Positions 17,154 to 25,884 of a DNA stretch of 64,000 nt are shown in pieces. The stretch comes from MB-PLM-2 sp964385715 (lineage in GTDB: Bacteria; Planctomycetota; Planctomycetia; Pirellulales; UBA7805): positions 1-64,000 of the forward strand of contig CAYLRE010000001.1 in NCBI GenBank assembly GCA_964385715.1, read 5' to 3'. The notes below the pieces were generated by a model. The model was not told the origin of the DNA. It saw only the letters and a list, made by a program, of their open reading frames with translations, and ran no database searches. The position numbers were made by a program, and so were the translations under genes. How positions within the stretch are numbered: position 1 is the first letter of the stretch; each line of letters opens with the position of its first letter.

Positions 17154-17739
17154 CCTCAGAACCGCGTGTTTTGCCGCGGAGTTCTTTGCCCGAAAACAGG
17201 ACGACAAAAAAACCCCGACGGTGCGTGCGACACCGCCGGGGCCTAATCGGAATGACAGATGCTAGTGCAGTCTTGAGAAGAACAGCCTTGCATTCCTGAC
17301 GTAACGATGATCGATCGTGAAAAGGGCGTCAACGATTTCGCAAATTTTTTTTGAATTGAGTTTTGGACGAATCAAATTCGCTGTGACCGGCCTCATTGGC
17401 AATCGCCGAACGAGCGTCGAAAATCGGCAGAGTGAAGCCCTCGGTCAGAGGGGACGAATCGCGTCAAAGATCGGCTAGGCCAGTGGCCGATGAAATCGTA
17501 TGATTCGCTGAATACTCGACTTACGAACAGCCGCCGGCGGTCGTGACGAGCAGCCTATCAATCGATTAGAATCGAAAGCTCAGCCGACGGATCGCAATTG
17601 GCCCAATCAGCATGAATTTTTGTAGGTTTGCGGTAGTTGATTCGTAGTTGATTAGTAACAGTTGATCGGTCGAGCCGGCCGCTAGCAACGATAAACGAAC
17701 GTTAGAAAATCTCTTCGAGCAATCAAGGTCGGATCCACC
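17154..17739. other. Gene-free stretch between lysA and ferredoxin
   Basis: This 586-base region has no credible gene. It carries the hairpin at 17213-17241 and a T-run at 17345-17352, then AT-richer sequence leading to the ferredoxin gene, including the near-repeat TTGATTCGTAGTTGATTAG at about 17638. The promoter of the ferredoxin gene is presumably in its last 100 bases. Confidence 0.5.
17213..17241. terminator. Hairpin downstream of lysA
   Basis: An 11-bp stem with one mismatch: CCCCGACGGTG (17213-17223), 7-base loop, CACCGCCGGGG (17231-17241). Seven A residues precede it on the plus strand, so the U-tract would belong to minus-strand transcription. On the plus strand it lies about 60 bases after the lysA stop and could still mark the lysA 3' end without a U-tract. 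Direction is therefore uncertain. Confidence 0.55.
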
Positions 17740-18165
17740 ATGGCCACGGACACGGAAAAAAAGCCAGCCAAGAAAAAAGCTCCTCGCAAGAAGGTGCCGA
17801 AGGAACTGGCGGTCATCAACGCGGACAACTGCACCGGCTGCGAGTCGTGTTTAGAGGTCTGCCCCGTCGATTGCATCGAACTCAAATCGATCAACCGCGG
17901 CGTTGTGAAGGGAACGCAGCAGTGGTGTGAGATCGATATCGAGCGCTGCGTCGGTTGCGAAGTCTGCGTTCATATTCCGCAGAAGAAGTCGAACCCTTAC
18001 GAGTTGACCGTCTGCCCTTGGAACGCCATCGAGATGGTCCCCACGCTCAACGTGGCCCAAGTCGTGGCCCAGATCGGCGGTCCCCCGGATTACATCTACG
18101 AGAACTGGGACCGACTCGTCGGCTCCGCTCAACATCTGGCCGAACTCAAGGCCGAAGCCGGCTAA
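17740..18165 (+). CDS. 4Fe-4S dicluster-type ferredoxin with basic N-terminal tail
   Basis: A 141-residue ferredoxin. The first cluster motif is standard (CTGCESCLEVCPVDC). The second starts CVGCEVC, but its fourth cysteine comes only after 15 residues (CPW), giving C-x2-C-x2-C-x15-CP. The first 24 residues are Lys/Ala/Pro-rich (KKPAKKKAPRKKVPK). The C-terminal 40 residues (PDYIYENWDRLVGSAQHLAEL) are not part of the ferredoxin fold. Electron partners are unknown; the gene is monocistronic by spacing. The inserted second cluster and the tail are unusual. Confidence 0.85.
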   Translation: MATDTEKKPAKKKAPRKKVPKELAVINADNCTGCESCLEVCPVDCIELKSINRGVVKGTQQWCEIDIERCVGCEVCVHIPQKKSNPYELTVCPWNAIEMVPTLNVAQVVAQIGGPPDYIYENWDRLVGSAQHLAELKAEAG

Positions 18166-18253
18166 CGGCGCAAAGCGCTTGGCCTCCTTTTGCTTGACGA
18201 CCGATTCGCGGTCGCCCATGCGCTCATTCGAGTACGCTCAAGCTCGTTCAGCT

Positions 18254-18928
18254 TCAATGCAAACCGAACATGCGATGCACGACGCCAAGCGAGAATCGCA
18301 GACCGGCCCCTGCACCAATCAACAGCACGAAGAAATTGCGCTCGCCTTCCTCTCGACCCGGTTCGGAAAACGCCCACCAGACGAGCGTTCCCAGACCGAT
18401 GAGAATCGGAATCCCCAACAGCGGCATCTGCAAGTCGAAACGGACGGCAGCCCCACCCGATGCAGCAAACGTGTAGAACAACAACACGACGCTTGAGAGA
18501 ATCGTGATCGCGTCGGGCGCCGACCAACCAATCATGCGGCAGAGAAACGCCGTTACGTAGATCGCTAACATCATGCTGATCGCCAGATGGCGACCGGTCG
18601 CCAAGAAATAGGCGATCACCGGCGGGCAGACAATTCCCAACACGATCGCATTGAGCTCTAGATCCGAGTCCCCCGCGATCAGCCGTTCGACCGCGAACAG
18701 AAACGCCACGACGAAGGTCAACATCAGCATCGTCGCGATCGTGAATTGAGGGGGATTCGCTTCCTCCTCTTCGTCGTAGCCGAACGGGACGTCGGAGATT
18801 TTGTTCTCCGGCTCGTCCGCCTCCTGGTCGGCTAGCCAAAGATCTTCGGTCACAGGCCGCTTCGTTAGCGCGTCCTCGAGCGGAATATCAGATTCGTCGT
18901 CCTCAGACCGGAGCTTATCGTCGGTCAT
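18254..18928 (-). CDS. Membrane protein of unknown function
   Basis: A 224-residue protein. Residues 1-70 are strongly acidic (EDDESDIPLEDAL; YDEEEEANPP) and presumably cytoplasmic. They are followed by about five membrane segments (IATMLMLTFVVAFLFAVERL; AIVLGIVCPPVIAYFL; LAISMMLAIYVTAFL; ITILSSVVLLFYTFA; IPILIGLGTLVWWAF). ATG 18928 chosen (MTDDKLRSEDD). I do not recognise the family; similar acidic-tailed five-segment proteins occur widely in planctomycetes. It lies convergent to the ferredoxin gene. Confidence 0.7.
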   Translation of the reverse strand: MTDDKLRSEDDESDIPLEDALTKRPVTEDLWLADQEADEPENKISDVPFGYDEEEEANPPQFTIATMLMLTFVVAFLFAVERLIAGDSDLELNAIVLGIVCPPVIAYFLATGRHLAISMMLAIYVTAFLCRMIGWSAPDAITILSSVVLLFYTFAASGGAAVRFDLQMPLLGIPILIGLGTLVWWAFSEPGREEGERNFFVLLIGAGAGLRFSLGVVHRMFGLH

Positions 18929-19018
18929 GATCGACCTCTCGCTGCCCACCAAGTAAGCGCGCATCTCAAACGTAGCGAAACTAGCACGCCTTTAGCCGAG
19001 CACCTTCTCACCGCGAGC

Positions 19019-19843
19019 CTAGCCAAGCACCTTCTCAACAGTCGCCTGCATGTACTCGATGCTCTCGCGTACCAGCCGCTCCACGCCCGGCTCGTAGTCG
19101 AAGACTTCCACCGACACCCAGCCGCGGTAGTCGATCTCGCCAAGGGCCTCAAAGATTGGCACGAAGTCGACGTCGCCAAAACCGGGGCCCTGAAGATTCG
19201 GGTCGTTGGCATGGAAATGGGCCAACAGATCGGCATTCGCGCGGATCACATCGGCGATCGGCTGCTCTTCGCTGGCCATCGCCTTAACGTCTAGATGCAG
19301 CCGGCAATAGGGCGAACCGACTTTCTCGATCAGGGCCGCTCCTTCGGCCGCCGTGGTCAAGAAGTCTCCTTCCGCCGGTCCCAAGGGCTCAATGGCCAGC
19401 GTCACTTCATTCTCCTCCAAGACCGGCATCGCGTCTTGCAGAACATCGACGGCATACTTGGTCGCTTCCTCGTGACTCACCCCTGGCAGCAGATTCCGCT
19501 GCTGCGGAGAACCGAACACCATCACCGAACCACCCAATTGCCGGCAGAGCCTGGCCAGCGTCTTCACGTAGTCGGCCGTCGCCTGGCGAACTTCGGCATC
19601 GGCGGTGGTCAGATAGAAGCCCTCGGTCTTGGCCAGCAACCAGTGCAGTCCAATCACGTCGAGGCCATTCTCTTCAGCACAGGCTCGCATCGCCGTCACT
19701 TGGGCGCCGGTAATATTGCGGGCGTCGGTGTCAATCGTGAAGGGAGCGATCTCCACCCCCGTGTATCCACATTCGCTGGCAAAGGCGAACGCCCGCTCCA
19801 TCGGCCAGTCGCCAAACATCTCGTTACAAATCGCGTATTTCAT
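19019..19843 (-). CDS. Sugar phosphate isomerase/epimerase (AP endonuclease family 2 fold)
   Basis: A 274-residue TIM-barrel protein: MKYAICNEMF, GYTGVEIAPFTID, VIGLHWLLAKTEGF, VMVFGSPQQRN, LAIEPLGPAEGDFLTT, RLHLDVKAMASEE, LAHFHANDPNLQGPG and GWVSVEVFDYEPG. The Glu, Asp, His and Glu that bind the divalent metal in this superfamily are present. It probably isomerises or epimerises a keto-sugar; such genes are abundant in planctomycetes. Start ATG 19843. The methyltransferase gene ends only 10 bases upstream, so the two may be cotranscribed. Confidence 0.85.
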   Translation of the reverse strand: MKYAICNEMFGDWPMERAFAFASECGYTGVEIAPFTIDTDARNITGAQVTAMRACAEENGLDVIGLHWLLAKTEGFYLTTADAEVRQATADYVKTLARLCRQLGGSVMVFGSPQQRNLLPGVSHEEATKYAVDVLQDAMPVLEENEVTLAIEPLGPAEGDFLTTAAEGAALIEKVGSPYCRLHLDVKAMASEEQPIADVIRANADLLAHFHANDPNLQGPGFGDVDFVPIFEALGEIDYRGWVSVEVFDYEPGVERLVRESIEYMQATVEKVLG

Positions 19844-19853
19844 CGTCACTCTT

Positions 19854-20843
19854 TTAAAGCAGGTACGTTTCTGTTTCGTCCGCGGCCGGACCATTGGCGG
19901 TCACCGTCTCTCGCTCTTTGGTCTCGGCCTTATTGCTCGATTTCTTGGCGGCCTTGCCGTTCTTCGCTTCTTTGTCGGCCAAGCGTTTTCCCTTCGCCGT
20001 GCTGGGGGCACTCACCGACGGCTCCGGTGCCCCATCCAGGGCGTCGCCGACGCGAACGGAAGCCAGTCGCTTACGCGTGCTGTCCACGTAGTCTTCAGAG
20101 ATCTCGTAGCCGACAAACTTGCGGCCCAACTTCTTGGCCACCGCGGCGGTCGTTCCGCTGCCCACGAACGGATCGACCACCAGGTCGCCTTCGTTGCTGG
20201 AGACGCGTAGGATCCGCCCCAACAATTGCTCCGGCATCTGGCAACCATGGAATCCGGCTCGCTCCTTGAAGGTGCCGGCCACGCGGGGGAAGTGCCAAAC
20301 GTCTTCTTCCGACGAGAAACTCTCCGGGACATCCTGTGGTCGTAAGATCCAAGTATCGTCGGGCAGGCGGCCCTTCGAGTTGGCACGCTTGTCGGCATAG
20401 ACCAACTGGCGAGCCGAAGGAACGCGGATCTCGTCGCTGTTAAAGACGAAGTCCTTCGGGTCCTTCACCATGTGGAACAGGTGGGTGTGCGAGCGACTGA
20501 ACTTCGCTTTGCAGTTCACGCCGAACGTGTAGTACCAGATCACCCAACTGCGACAGGAAAGACCCAGCTCGCGTTGCATCAGCACCTTCAGTTCCGCGGC
20601 GTAGTCATCGCCAATCGCCAGCCAGAACGTACCGCTGGGCTTGAGAATCCGCGTCACCTCGGTGATCCAATCCCGACTCCAATCGAGATACTGTTCGCAA
20701 TCGAGCTTGTCTTCGTAGACGTCGTAGTCGTAGCCAATGTTGAAAGGAGGATCGGCAAAGACCAGGTCGACTTCTCCATCGCCCAGCTTCTTCATGCCGG
20801 CGATGCATTCCTGTTTACGAATTGAGATTGAGCTTCTTGCCAA
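19854..20843 (-). CDS. Solitary DNA methyltransferase (amino-MTase, motif order IV-I)
   Basis: A site-specific DNA methyltransferase modifying N6-adenine or N4-cytosine. Motif IV (VFADPPFNIGYDYD) precedes a middle recognition region and motif I (VVDPFVGSGTTAAVAKKLG), the beta-class order shared with CcrM. The C-terminal 60 residues are Lys/Ala-rich and likely disordered. No ATG fits the expected N-terminus; TTG at 20843 does, with GGAG at 20851-20854 spaced 7 bases, giving 329 residues (start MARSSISIRKQECIAGM). No restriction endonuclease is adjacent, so it is an orphan, possibly regulatory, enzyme. In-frame codons open further upstream to 21278 look non-coding. Confidence 0.85.
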   Translation of the reverse strand: MARSSISIRKQECIAGMKKLGDGEVDLVFADPPFNIGYDYDVYEDKLDCEQYLDWSRDWITEVTRILKPSGTFWLAIGDDYAAELKVLMQRELGLSCRSWVIWYYTFGVNCKAKFSRSHTHLFHMVKDPKDFVFNSDEIRVPSARQLVYADKRANSKGRLPDDTWILRPQDVPESFSSEEDVWHFPRVAGTFKERAGFHGCQMPEQLLGRILRVSSNEGDLVVDPFVGSGTTAAVAKKLGRKFVGYEISEDYVDSTRKRLASVRVGDALDGAPEPSVSAPSTAKGKRLADKEAKNGKAAKKSSNKAETKERETVTANGPAADETETYLL

Positions 20844-21079
20844 CGTTCGGCTCCATGCTGAATTTTTTGATTTCCGACGGGCCAAGGCGAGCGGTGTTAG
20901 CGGCCCAACATTGTGGACCCACATGGTACCAGCTAGCGCGCCAGAGCGCAAGAATGTGCTCCCCTCTCCGCTCAAAGATAACTCCCCCCACTGGAATGGC
21001 CGCGTGCGCAAAAAGCGTACCAAAGTGGCCGCGGCCGCAGAAATCGCCCCCACCGAAAAAAACCGGCCCAAAAAAGACC

Positions 21080-21901
21080 CTAGAATTCGAACACTTTTTC
21101 CACGGCAGGAGCACGATATTCGGCCGCCCCGGTGAGGATCTCGAGATTCTCCAGCGGCCGGACCTCCCCGCGTCCGTGGGTATGCCCACACAAAACGGTG
21201 AGCTGCCGGTCGGGGAACTGCGGCATGATTTCCAAGAGTGCCTGACCAACTGCATGACAAGCGAAGTGTGGCACCCACTCGTCGTTCGACGTGCGACCTT
21301 CATGCCAACAGGCCTCGCGCATCGGCGGCACATGCGTGAGCAGCAGCACGCGCCCGAACCGCTCAAACGCAATCGGCAACACGCGGCGAAAATGATCGGC
21401 CGCCTCATCACCGAGCTGATTCAAGAGCGGTAGCCGCCGCGCTTTGTCGACGCCTGCCAACTCCATGATCAAGCGGTAGTCGTTGAGCATGACTTGGGAT
21501 CCGGCGTAGTCTCCCAATCGGCCATCGGCCCAACCGTCGTGGCCGACCAGTCCGACTCCTTCCGCCAATTCGGCCACACCGTCATCACCAAGCGACGCTC
21601 CGGCACCGGTCGTTAGATAGTTGAGCGAGTTTGAGGCGGCCGCCTGCTTGCCGACCGCCTTGCGAACGCGCTCGATCGATCCGCCGTAGAAATCATGATT
21701 GCCCAGTACGAAGTAGGTCGGGCATTCGGTCGCCTCGATCGCCCGCAAGTATTTCTCGACCGTCGGGGCTTCGGCGATGTCTCCACCGATCAACACGACG
21801 TCCGGCGACTGTTCGGCCACTCCAGCGAGAAACTCTCCGACCCCTTCCGGTTTGAGAAAATTCAGATGGATGTCGGTCATCCAGAAAATGCGCTTGGTCA
21901 T
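21080..21901 (-). CDS. Calcineurin-like metallophosphoesterase
   Basis: A 273-residue cytoplasmic phosphoesterase with all metal-site motifs: MTDIHLN (D-x-H), GGDIAE (GD), GNHDFYGG (GNHD), LTHVPPMREACWHE and CGHTHGRGEV (GHTH). Two divalent ions activate water to hydrolyse a phosphoester; the substrate is unknown. Start ATG 21901. The VIT1-like gene ends eight bases upstream on the same strand, so the two are likely an operon. Confidence 0.88.
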   Translation of the reverse strand: MTKRIFWMTDIHLNFLKPEGVGEFLAGVAEQSPDVVLIGGDIAEAPTVEKYLRAIEATECPTYFVLGNHDFYGGSIERVRKAVGKQAAASNSLNYLTTGAGASLGDDGVAELAEGVGLVGHDGWADGRLGDYAGSQVMLNDYRLIMELAGVDKARRLPLLNQLGDEAADHFRRVLPIAFERFGRVLLLTHVPPMREACWHEGRTSNDEWVPHFACHAVGQALLEIMPQFPDRQLTVLCGHTHGRGEVRPLENLEILTGAAEYRAPAVEKVFEF

Positions 21902-21909
21902 GATGGCCG

Positions 21910-22656
21910 CTAGAACGCTCCACGGAACAAGGTGCCCACCACGTACGCCAACACGGCGGCCGATCCACCGATGAGTAGCGTCTCCAACCCAGCGAGCCAA
22001 GGCGACCGCCGCACAACGAATCCCTTGGCCACGCCGATCGCGAAGAAGGTCAACGCGGTGATCACGGCACTGATCAGAAATCGGCTCTCGCCCAGCATCT
22101 CGGCCGGAAGACAGTACGGCACAAGTGGAATGAAACCGGCGACCACAAAGGCGACGAACGTCATCAGCCCTGCCTTCATCGGCGAAGGCGTCTCCAGCGG
22201 CTGCCCCCATTCTTCGGTGACCATGGTGTCGATCCAGCGTTTGTCGTCCTTGGTGATGACCTCGACGATCTGACCGAGCAGCGGCTCCTCAAACCCCTTG
22301 GCGGCGAAGATCTGGCGAATCTCCTCCCGCTCACCTTCCGGTTCCACGTCGATGTGGTTCTGCTCAATCTGACGAATCCGCTCGATCACGTGGCGATCGG
22401 ACTTCACGCTCAGGTAGTTGCCGACCGCCATACTGAAACCGTCAGCCGCCAGATTGGCGAGTCCCAACACGAGTGCCACCGGCCCAGTCATGGCCGCTCC
22501 CGCCACACCGGCGACGACCGCAAACGTGGTCACGGTGCCGTCGACCGCACCGAGAATAAAGTCGCCCAAGTAGCTATGCGACGTGGCCGCCTCGAGTCGG
22601 GCTTTTATCGCCGCGGGCGAGTGGTCGTGTTCGAGTTGTGGTTTCTTGTCGGACAT
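21910..22656 (-). CDS. VIT1/CCC1-family iron/manganese transporter-like protein
   Basis: A 248-residue membrane protein. The hallmark of the family is GAVDGTVTTFAVVAGVAGA in the first membrane segment, followed by NLAADGFSMAVGNYLSVKS. A cytoplasmic metal-binding loop comes next (Glu-rich: EPEGEREEIRQIF), then three more segments. Members move Fe2+ or Mn2+ out of the cytoplasm. ATG 22656 (MSDKKPQ) is preferred over an upstream codon because it gives a short His/Asp-containing tail as in homologues. Coupled to the phosphoesterase gene by spacing. Confidence 0.87.
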   Translation of the reverse strand: MSDKKPQLEHDHSPAAIKARLEAATSHSYLGDFILGAVDGTVTTFAVVAGVAGAAMTGPVALVLGLANLAADGFSMAVGNYLSVKSDRHVIERIRQIEQNHIDVEPEGEREEIRQIFAAKGFEEPLLGQIVEVITKDDKRWIDTMVTEEWGQPLETPSPMKAGLMTFVAFVVAGFIPLVPYCLPAEMLGESRFLISAVITALTFFAIGVAKGFVVRRSPWLAGLETLLIGGSAAVLAYVVGTLFRGAF

Positions 22657-22749
22657 GATTTGTGCGTGCTTCCACACGCTCATAGTCGTGCGGCATGTGC
22701 GTGACGCAAACGTGAAGTGCCGATTGATTGTAGTACCTATATTGGTCGT

Positions 22750-22772
22750 GTCCCTCGCTGACGCTTCGGGTT
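22750..22772 (+). repeat. Interspersed repeat TCCCTCGCTGACGCTTCGGG
   Basis: A copy of a 23-bp repeat, TCCCTCGCTGACGCTTCGGG plus TTA. A shorter copy follows at 22823-22837 (TCACGCTTCGGGTTA). Inverted copies lie at 23943-23965 and 26397-26417. All four are in intergenic DNA, never inside genes. It behaves like a REP-type element. Confidence 0.7.
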
Positions 22773-22860
22773 ACGATTGTTGTCCACCCGTAAAGTCTTA
22801 CGTCGTCTGATGCAAAAAGCTGTCACGCTTCGGGTTAACGTGCTGAATTCACATACGAAC

Positions 22861-23892
22861 TTACGCCAACACCGTCTTGTTCAGTTCGCCTGGAATCTCG
22901 GCAACATAACGCGGCACCGCATAACCAGGCAGGCGGGCACGCAGCTGTTCGATCAGTTCTCGTCCCCGCTCCAACGGCACTTCAAAGTGAGCCGCTCCGG
23001 TCACCCGGTCGAGTTGATGCAGGTAGTACGGCATCACCCGGCAGGCGAGCAGCCGCTCCGACAGTGCCTCGAGTGCGTCGACGTCGTCGTTTACGCCTCG
23101 CAGTAGTACCGCCTGATTCAGAACCGGAATACCGGCCTCGACCAGTCGCGCGAGCGCCAATTCCACGTCGTCATCAATCTCGGCGGCGTGGTTCACGTGG
23201 ACCACCATCAGTGGCGTCAGCCGCGAGGATCGCAGCATGGCAACGAACTCGTCCGTCACTCGGCTGGGAATCATGATTGGCAGCCGGGTGTGAATCCGCA
23301 GTCGTCGCAGGTGTTCGATCGTTTCGAGCCGCTCAACAAGTTCGCTCAGTCGTTCGTCGCGGAGCATCATCGGATCGCCGCCAGAGAGAATCACCTCGCG
23401 AATTGATTCGTCGCCGGCGATTTGCTCGAGTGCTTCGGCCCAATGAGAAATGGCCCCCGGCACATCTTCATAGGGAAAGTGCCGCCGGAAGCAGTATCGG
23501 CAATGAACAGCACAGGCCCCCGTGGTGACCAGGAGCACGCGGTGTGCGTATTTCTGCAGCATCCCACCGGTCACGGCCGCATCGGATTCGGCCAGCGGAT
23601 CATCGCTGAAACCGGCCGGCGCGGCGAGTTCCTCAGAAACAGGCAACACCTGCCGCAGAAGCGGATCGTCCAGATTTCCAGGCTCGATACGGGCCAGGTA
23701 TTCCAGCGGCACAAAGGTGGGAAAATCTCGCGAAGCCTCGGCGGCAGCCGGAGAGAGGGAATTGGCCAGAGAGAGCCGGCGAATTAGCTCCGCCGGGTGG
23801 CGAATTGCCGCCCGCAGGGAGGCCTGCCAGGGCGTATTTCCGCCCACCTGACCGGCGCCGACAGATTCGCTCGTTGCGGTTACAATATTCAC
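22861..23892 (-). CDS. epmB: EF-P beta-lysylation protein (lysine 2,3-aminomutase-like radical SAM)
   Basis: A 343-residue radical SAM, PLP-dependent aminomutase that converts alpha-lysine to beta-lysine for EF-P. The [4Fe-4S] site is CAVHCRYCFRRHFPYED. ILSGGDPMM, LRIHTRLPIMIPSR, VHVNHAAEI, QAVLLRGVNDD and MPYYLHQLD are family segments. It is shorter than clostridial lysine 2,3-aminomutase, as EpmB should be. GTG 23892 has GGAG at 23900-23903 with a 7-base spacer and is preferred over ATG 23931. Divergent to efp, 241 bases away, and next to epmA, which supports the assignment. Confidence 0.93.
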   Translation of the reverse strand: MNIVTATSESVGAGQVGGNTPWQASLRAAIRHPAELIRRLSLANSLSPAAAEASRDFPTFVPLEYLARIEPGNLDDPLLRQVLPVSEELAAPAGFSDDPLAESDAAVTGGMLQKYAHRVLLVTTGACAVHCRYCFRRHFPYEDVPGAISHWAEALEQIAGDESIREVILSGGDPMMLRDERLSELVERLETIEHLRRLRIHTRLPIMIPSRVTDEFVAMLRSSRLTPLMVVHVNHAAEIDDDVELALARLVEAGIPVLNQAVLLRGVNDDVDALEALSERLLACRVMPYYLHQLDRVTGAAHFEVPLERGRELIEQLRARLPGYAVPRYVAEIPGELNKTVLA

Positions 23893-23942
23893 CTTCGTTC
23901 TCCGCTGCGAACGCCCCGGGAAAATTGCCATTTTTGGGACCC

Positions 23943-23965
23943 TAGCCCGAAGCGTGAGCGAGGGA
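23943..23965 (-). repeat. Inverted copy of the CGCTTCGGG repeat
   Basis: TAGCCCGAAGCGTGAGCGAG plus GGA: the reverse complement matches the copy at 22750 with two changes. It lies between epmB and efp. A separate perfect hairpin, GCGTCGC-GTCA-GCGACGC, follows at 23986-24003. Confidence 0.65.
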
Positions 23966-24133
23966 ACCGAATAACACTCCGCGTCGCGTCAGCGACGCTC
24001 CGCATTATCGACCTCGCCAGTAGGCCATCCCCTGGCCGCTAATGAACCAGACGTTCTTCCGCGCCGTACATTCGGCGCGCGATTCAGCATAACCCGATAC
24101 GTATCCAAGTAAAAGCGAAGCAGGAACTCTCAA

Positions 24134-24703
24134 GTGGCCACTTACAACACCAGCGACTTCAAAAAAGGCATCAAGGTTCAACTCGACGGCGACCCCTATC
24201 TGATGATCGAGTGCAACTTCGTCAAACCCGGTAAGGGCCAGGCGATGTACAAGTGCAAGTTGCGAAACCTGATCCGCCAGACGGTCATCGATCGCACGTA
24301 CAAGAGTGGCGACTCGGTCGAAGCGGCCGACGTCAGCGAAATTTCCGCTCAGTACCTCTATCAGCAGGGCGACAAGTACGTCTTCATGGACGGCGAGAGC
24401 TACGAGCAGTACGAGCTCACCAAGGAACAAGTGGCCGACGATTGGCGGTGGCTCAAAGACGGCGTGAACTGCCAAATGATTCTCTACAACGACAACCCGA
24501 TCAGCGTCGCGCCGCCGAACCACATGGTGTTCAAGGTCGAATATTGCGAGCCGGGCGCCAAAGGCAACACGGCCACCAACGTCACCAAGCCGGTCAAGCT
24601 GGAAACAGGCGCCGAGGTCAACTGCCCCGCGTTCATCAACATGGGCGACCTGGTCAAAGTCGACACGCGCACGGCCGAGTACATCGAGCGAGTCAAAGAG
24701 TAA
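24134..24703 (+). CDS. efp: Translation elongation factor P
   Basis: A 189-residue EF-P that enters the ribosomal E site and relieves stalling at polyproline. The tip loop is FVKPGKGQAMYK, with Lys34 as the modified residue (KPGKGQ), matching the lysine used for beta-lysylation by EpmA/EpmB in the flanking genes. The start is GTG at 24134 (MATYNTSDF); no ATG is available near it. All three EF-P domains are present. epmA follows after 83 bases. Confidence 0.97.
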   Translation: MATYNTSDFKKGIKVQLDGDPYLMIECNFVKPGKGQAMYKCKLRNLIRQTVIDRTYKSGDSVEAADVSEISAQYLYQQGDKYVFMDGESYEQYELTKEQVADDWRWLKDGVNCQMILYNDNPISVAPPNHMVFKVEYCEPGAKGNTATNVTKPVKLETGAEVNCPAFINMGDLVKVDTRTAEYIERVKE

Positions 24704-24786
24704 GTCGGCGAGTAAATCGGCGGTGGCGATGGAGTGCCGCTCAAGAAGGGATCGGCACTCTGCGTTCATAGAAGGCAAGCCACGTG

Positions 24787-25839
24787 ATGTCGCAATCTCC
24801 GCTCACGTCGCTCTGGAAATCGTCCGCCCCGTGGAGCAACCTGCGCGTGCGTGCAGAGATTCTGCGGCGCACGCGGTCGTTCTTTGAAACGCGCGATTTT
24901 CTGGAAGTCGAAACGCCGCTGCTCTCAAGCGAAGTCGTCGTCGAAGCACATATCGATCCGGTAGCGGTCGATTTGCGCGACGATTCCCGTCGGGTCGACT
25001 CCACTCGAGAGATGTGGCTTCAGGCCTCGCCCGAGGCCGGCATGAAGCGACTCCTGGCCTCGGCGGCCGCTGACGATACATCGCATGAAGCGTCCGATGC
25101 CCCGCGCGCCATCTACCAGATCGCCCGCGCTTTTCGTGGCGGCGAGTGTGGGCAGCAACACAACACCGAGTTCACGCTTGCGGAGTGGTACTGTCTGGAT
25201 CAGGACATGCCGGCCGCGATGGACCTGCTGGATGCACTGTGCACGGAGCTACTCGGGACGCCGGCGGCCGAGCGAATCAGCTACCGCGCGGCATTCCTTA
25301 AGCACGCCGAGATCGACCCGCTAACCTGCGAAACGCAGGAGCTGATCAACCTGGCCACTGCCAGTGGAGTGGCGGCACCGGCGGAGATAGGCGACGATCG
25401 CGACGCCTGGCTCGATCTTCTGCTAACCGATCTGGTTGTGCCCCGGTTCTCCTCCGAGCGGCCGACCATTCTCTACGATTACCCTGCTTCTCAGGCGGCT
25501 CTCTCTCGCGTTGCGGCAGCAGAAGATGCCTCGGACGCAGGTGACGACACACCGGTCGCCAAGCGATTCGAACTCTTCGCTCACGGTATGGAACTGGCCA
25601 ACGGGTATTGGGAATTGCTCGATGCGAATGAACTTCGCAAGCGAACCGACGCCGCCAATGCCACACGCAAAGCCGACGGCCGCGACGAATTGCCCGCCCC
25701 AGAGAAGCTACTCGCGGCCATGGATCATGGTCTGCCTGAGTGCAGCGGCTGCGCACTGGGGCTCGACCGGGTCGTCATGCTCGCCGCGGGGGCCAAGAGC
25801 ATCGAAAAAGCCATCGCGCTGCCGAACCAGCGGGCATAG
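24787..25839 (+). CDS. epmA: EF-P-(R)-beta-lysine ligase
   Basis: A 350-residue class II lysyl-tRNA synthetase-like ligase lacking the anticodon-binding domain (PoxA/GenX type). Motif 1 lies around FFETRDFLEVETPLL, motif 2 is FRGGECGQQHNTEFTLAEWY and motif 3 GCALGLDRVVML. It attaches beta-lysine to Lys34 of EF-P. It is somewhat longer than the E. coli enzyme because of an inserted acidic loop (AAAEDASDAGDDTPVA). ATG 24787 was chosen; an overlapping GTG lies three bases before it. Confidence 0.94.
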   Translation: MSQSPLTSLWKSSAPWSNLRVRAEILRRTRSFFETRDFLEVETPLLSSEVVVEAHIDPVAVDLRDDSRRVDSTREMWLQASPEAGMKRLLASAAADDTSHEASDAPRAIYQIARAFRGGECGQQHNTEFTLAEWYCLDQDMPAAMDLLDALCTELLGTPAAERISYRAAFLKHAEIDPLTCETQELINLATASGVAAPAEIGDDRDAWLDLLLTDLVVPRFSSERPTILYDYPASQAALSRVAAAEDASDAGDDTPVAKRFELFAHGMELANGYWELLDANELRKRTDAANATRKADGRDELPAPEKLLAAMDHGLPECSGCALGLDRVVMLAAGAKSIEKAIALPNQRA

Positions 25840-25884
25840 AATTGTGATTTTGGGAGGGCGAGGTCGCGCGCGACGCGACACCCC

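Noticed and set aside
17345..17352. T-run at 17345 as terminator
   Set aside because: The preceding potential stem (ATCGT...ACGAT) is only five base pairs with a long loop.
20815..20870. ATG at 20857 with MEPNVGKKLNLN as the methyltransferase N-terminus through a frameshift
   Set aside because: It needs a one-base shift. TTG 20843 with GGAG 7 bases upstream gives the correct frame without any error.
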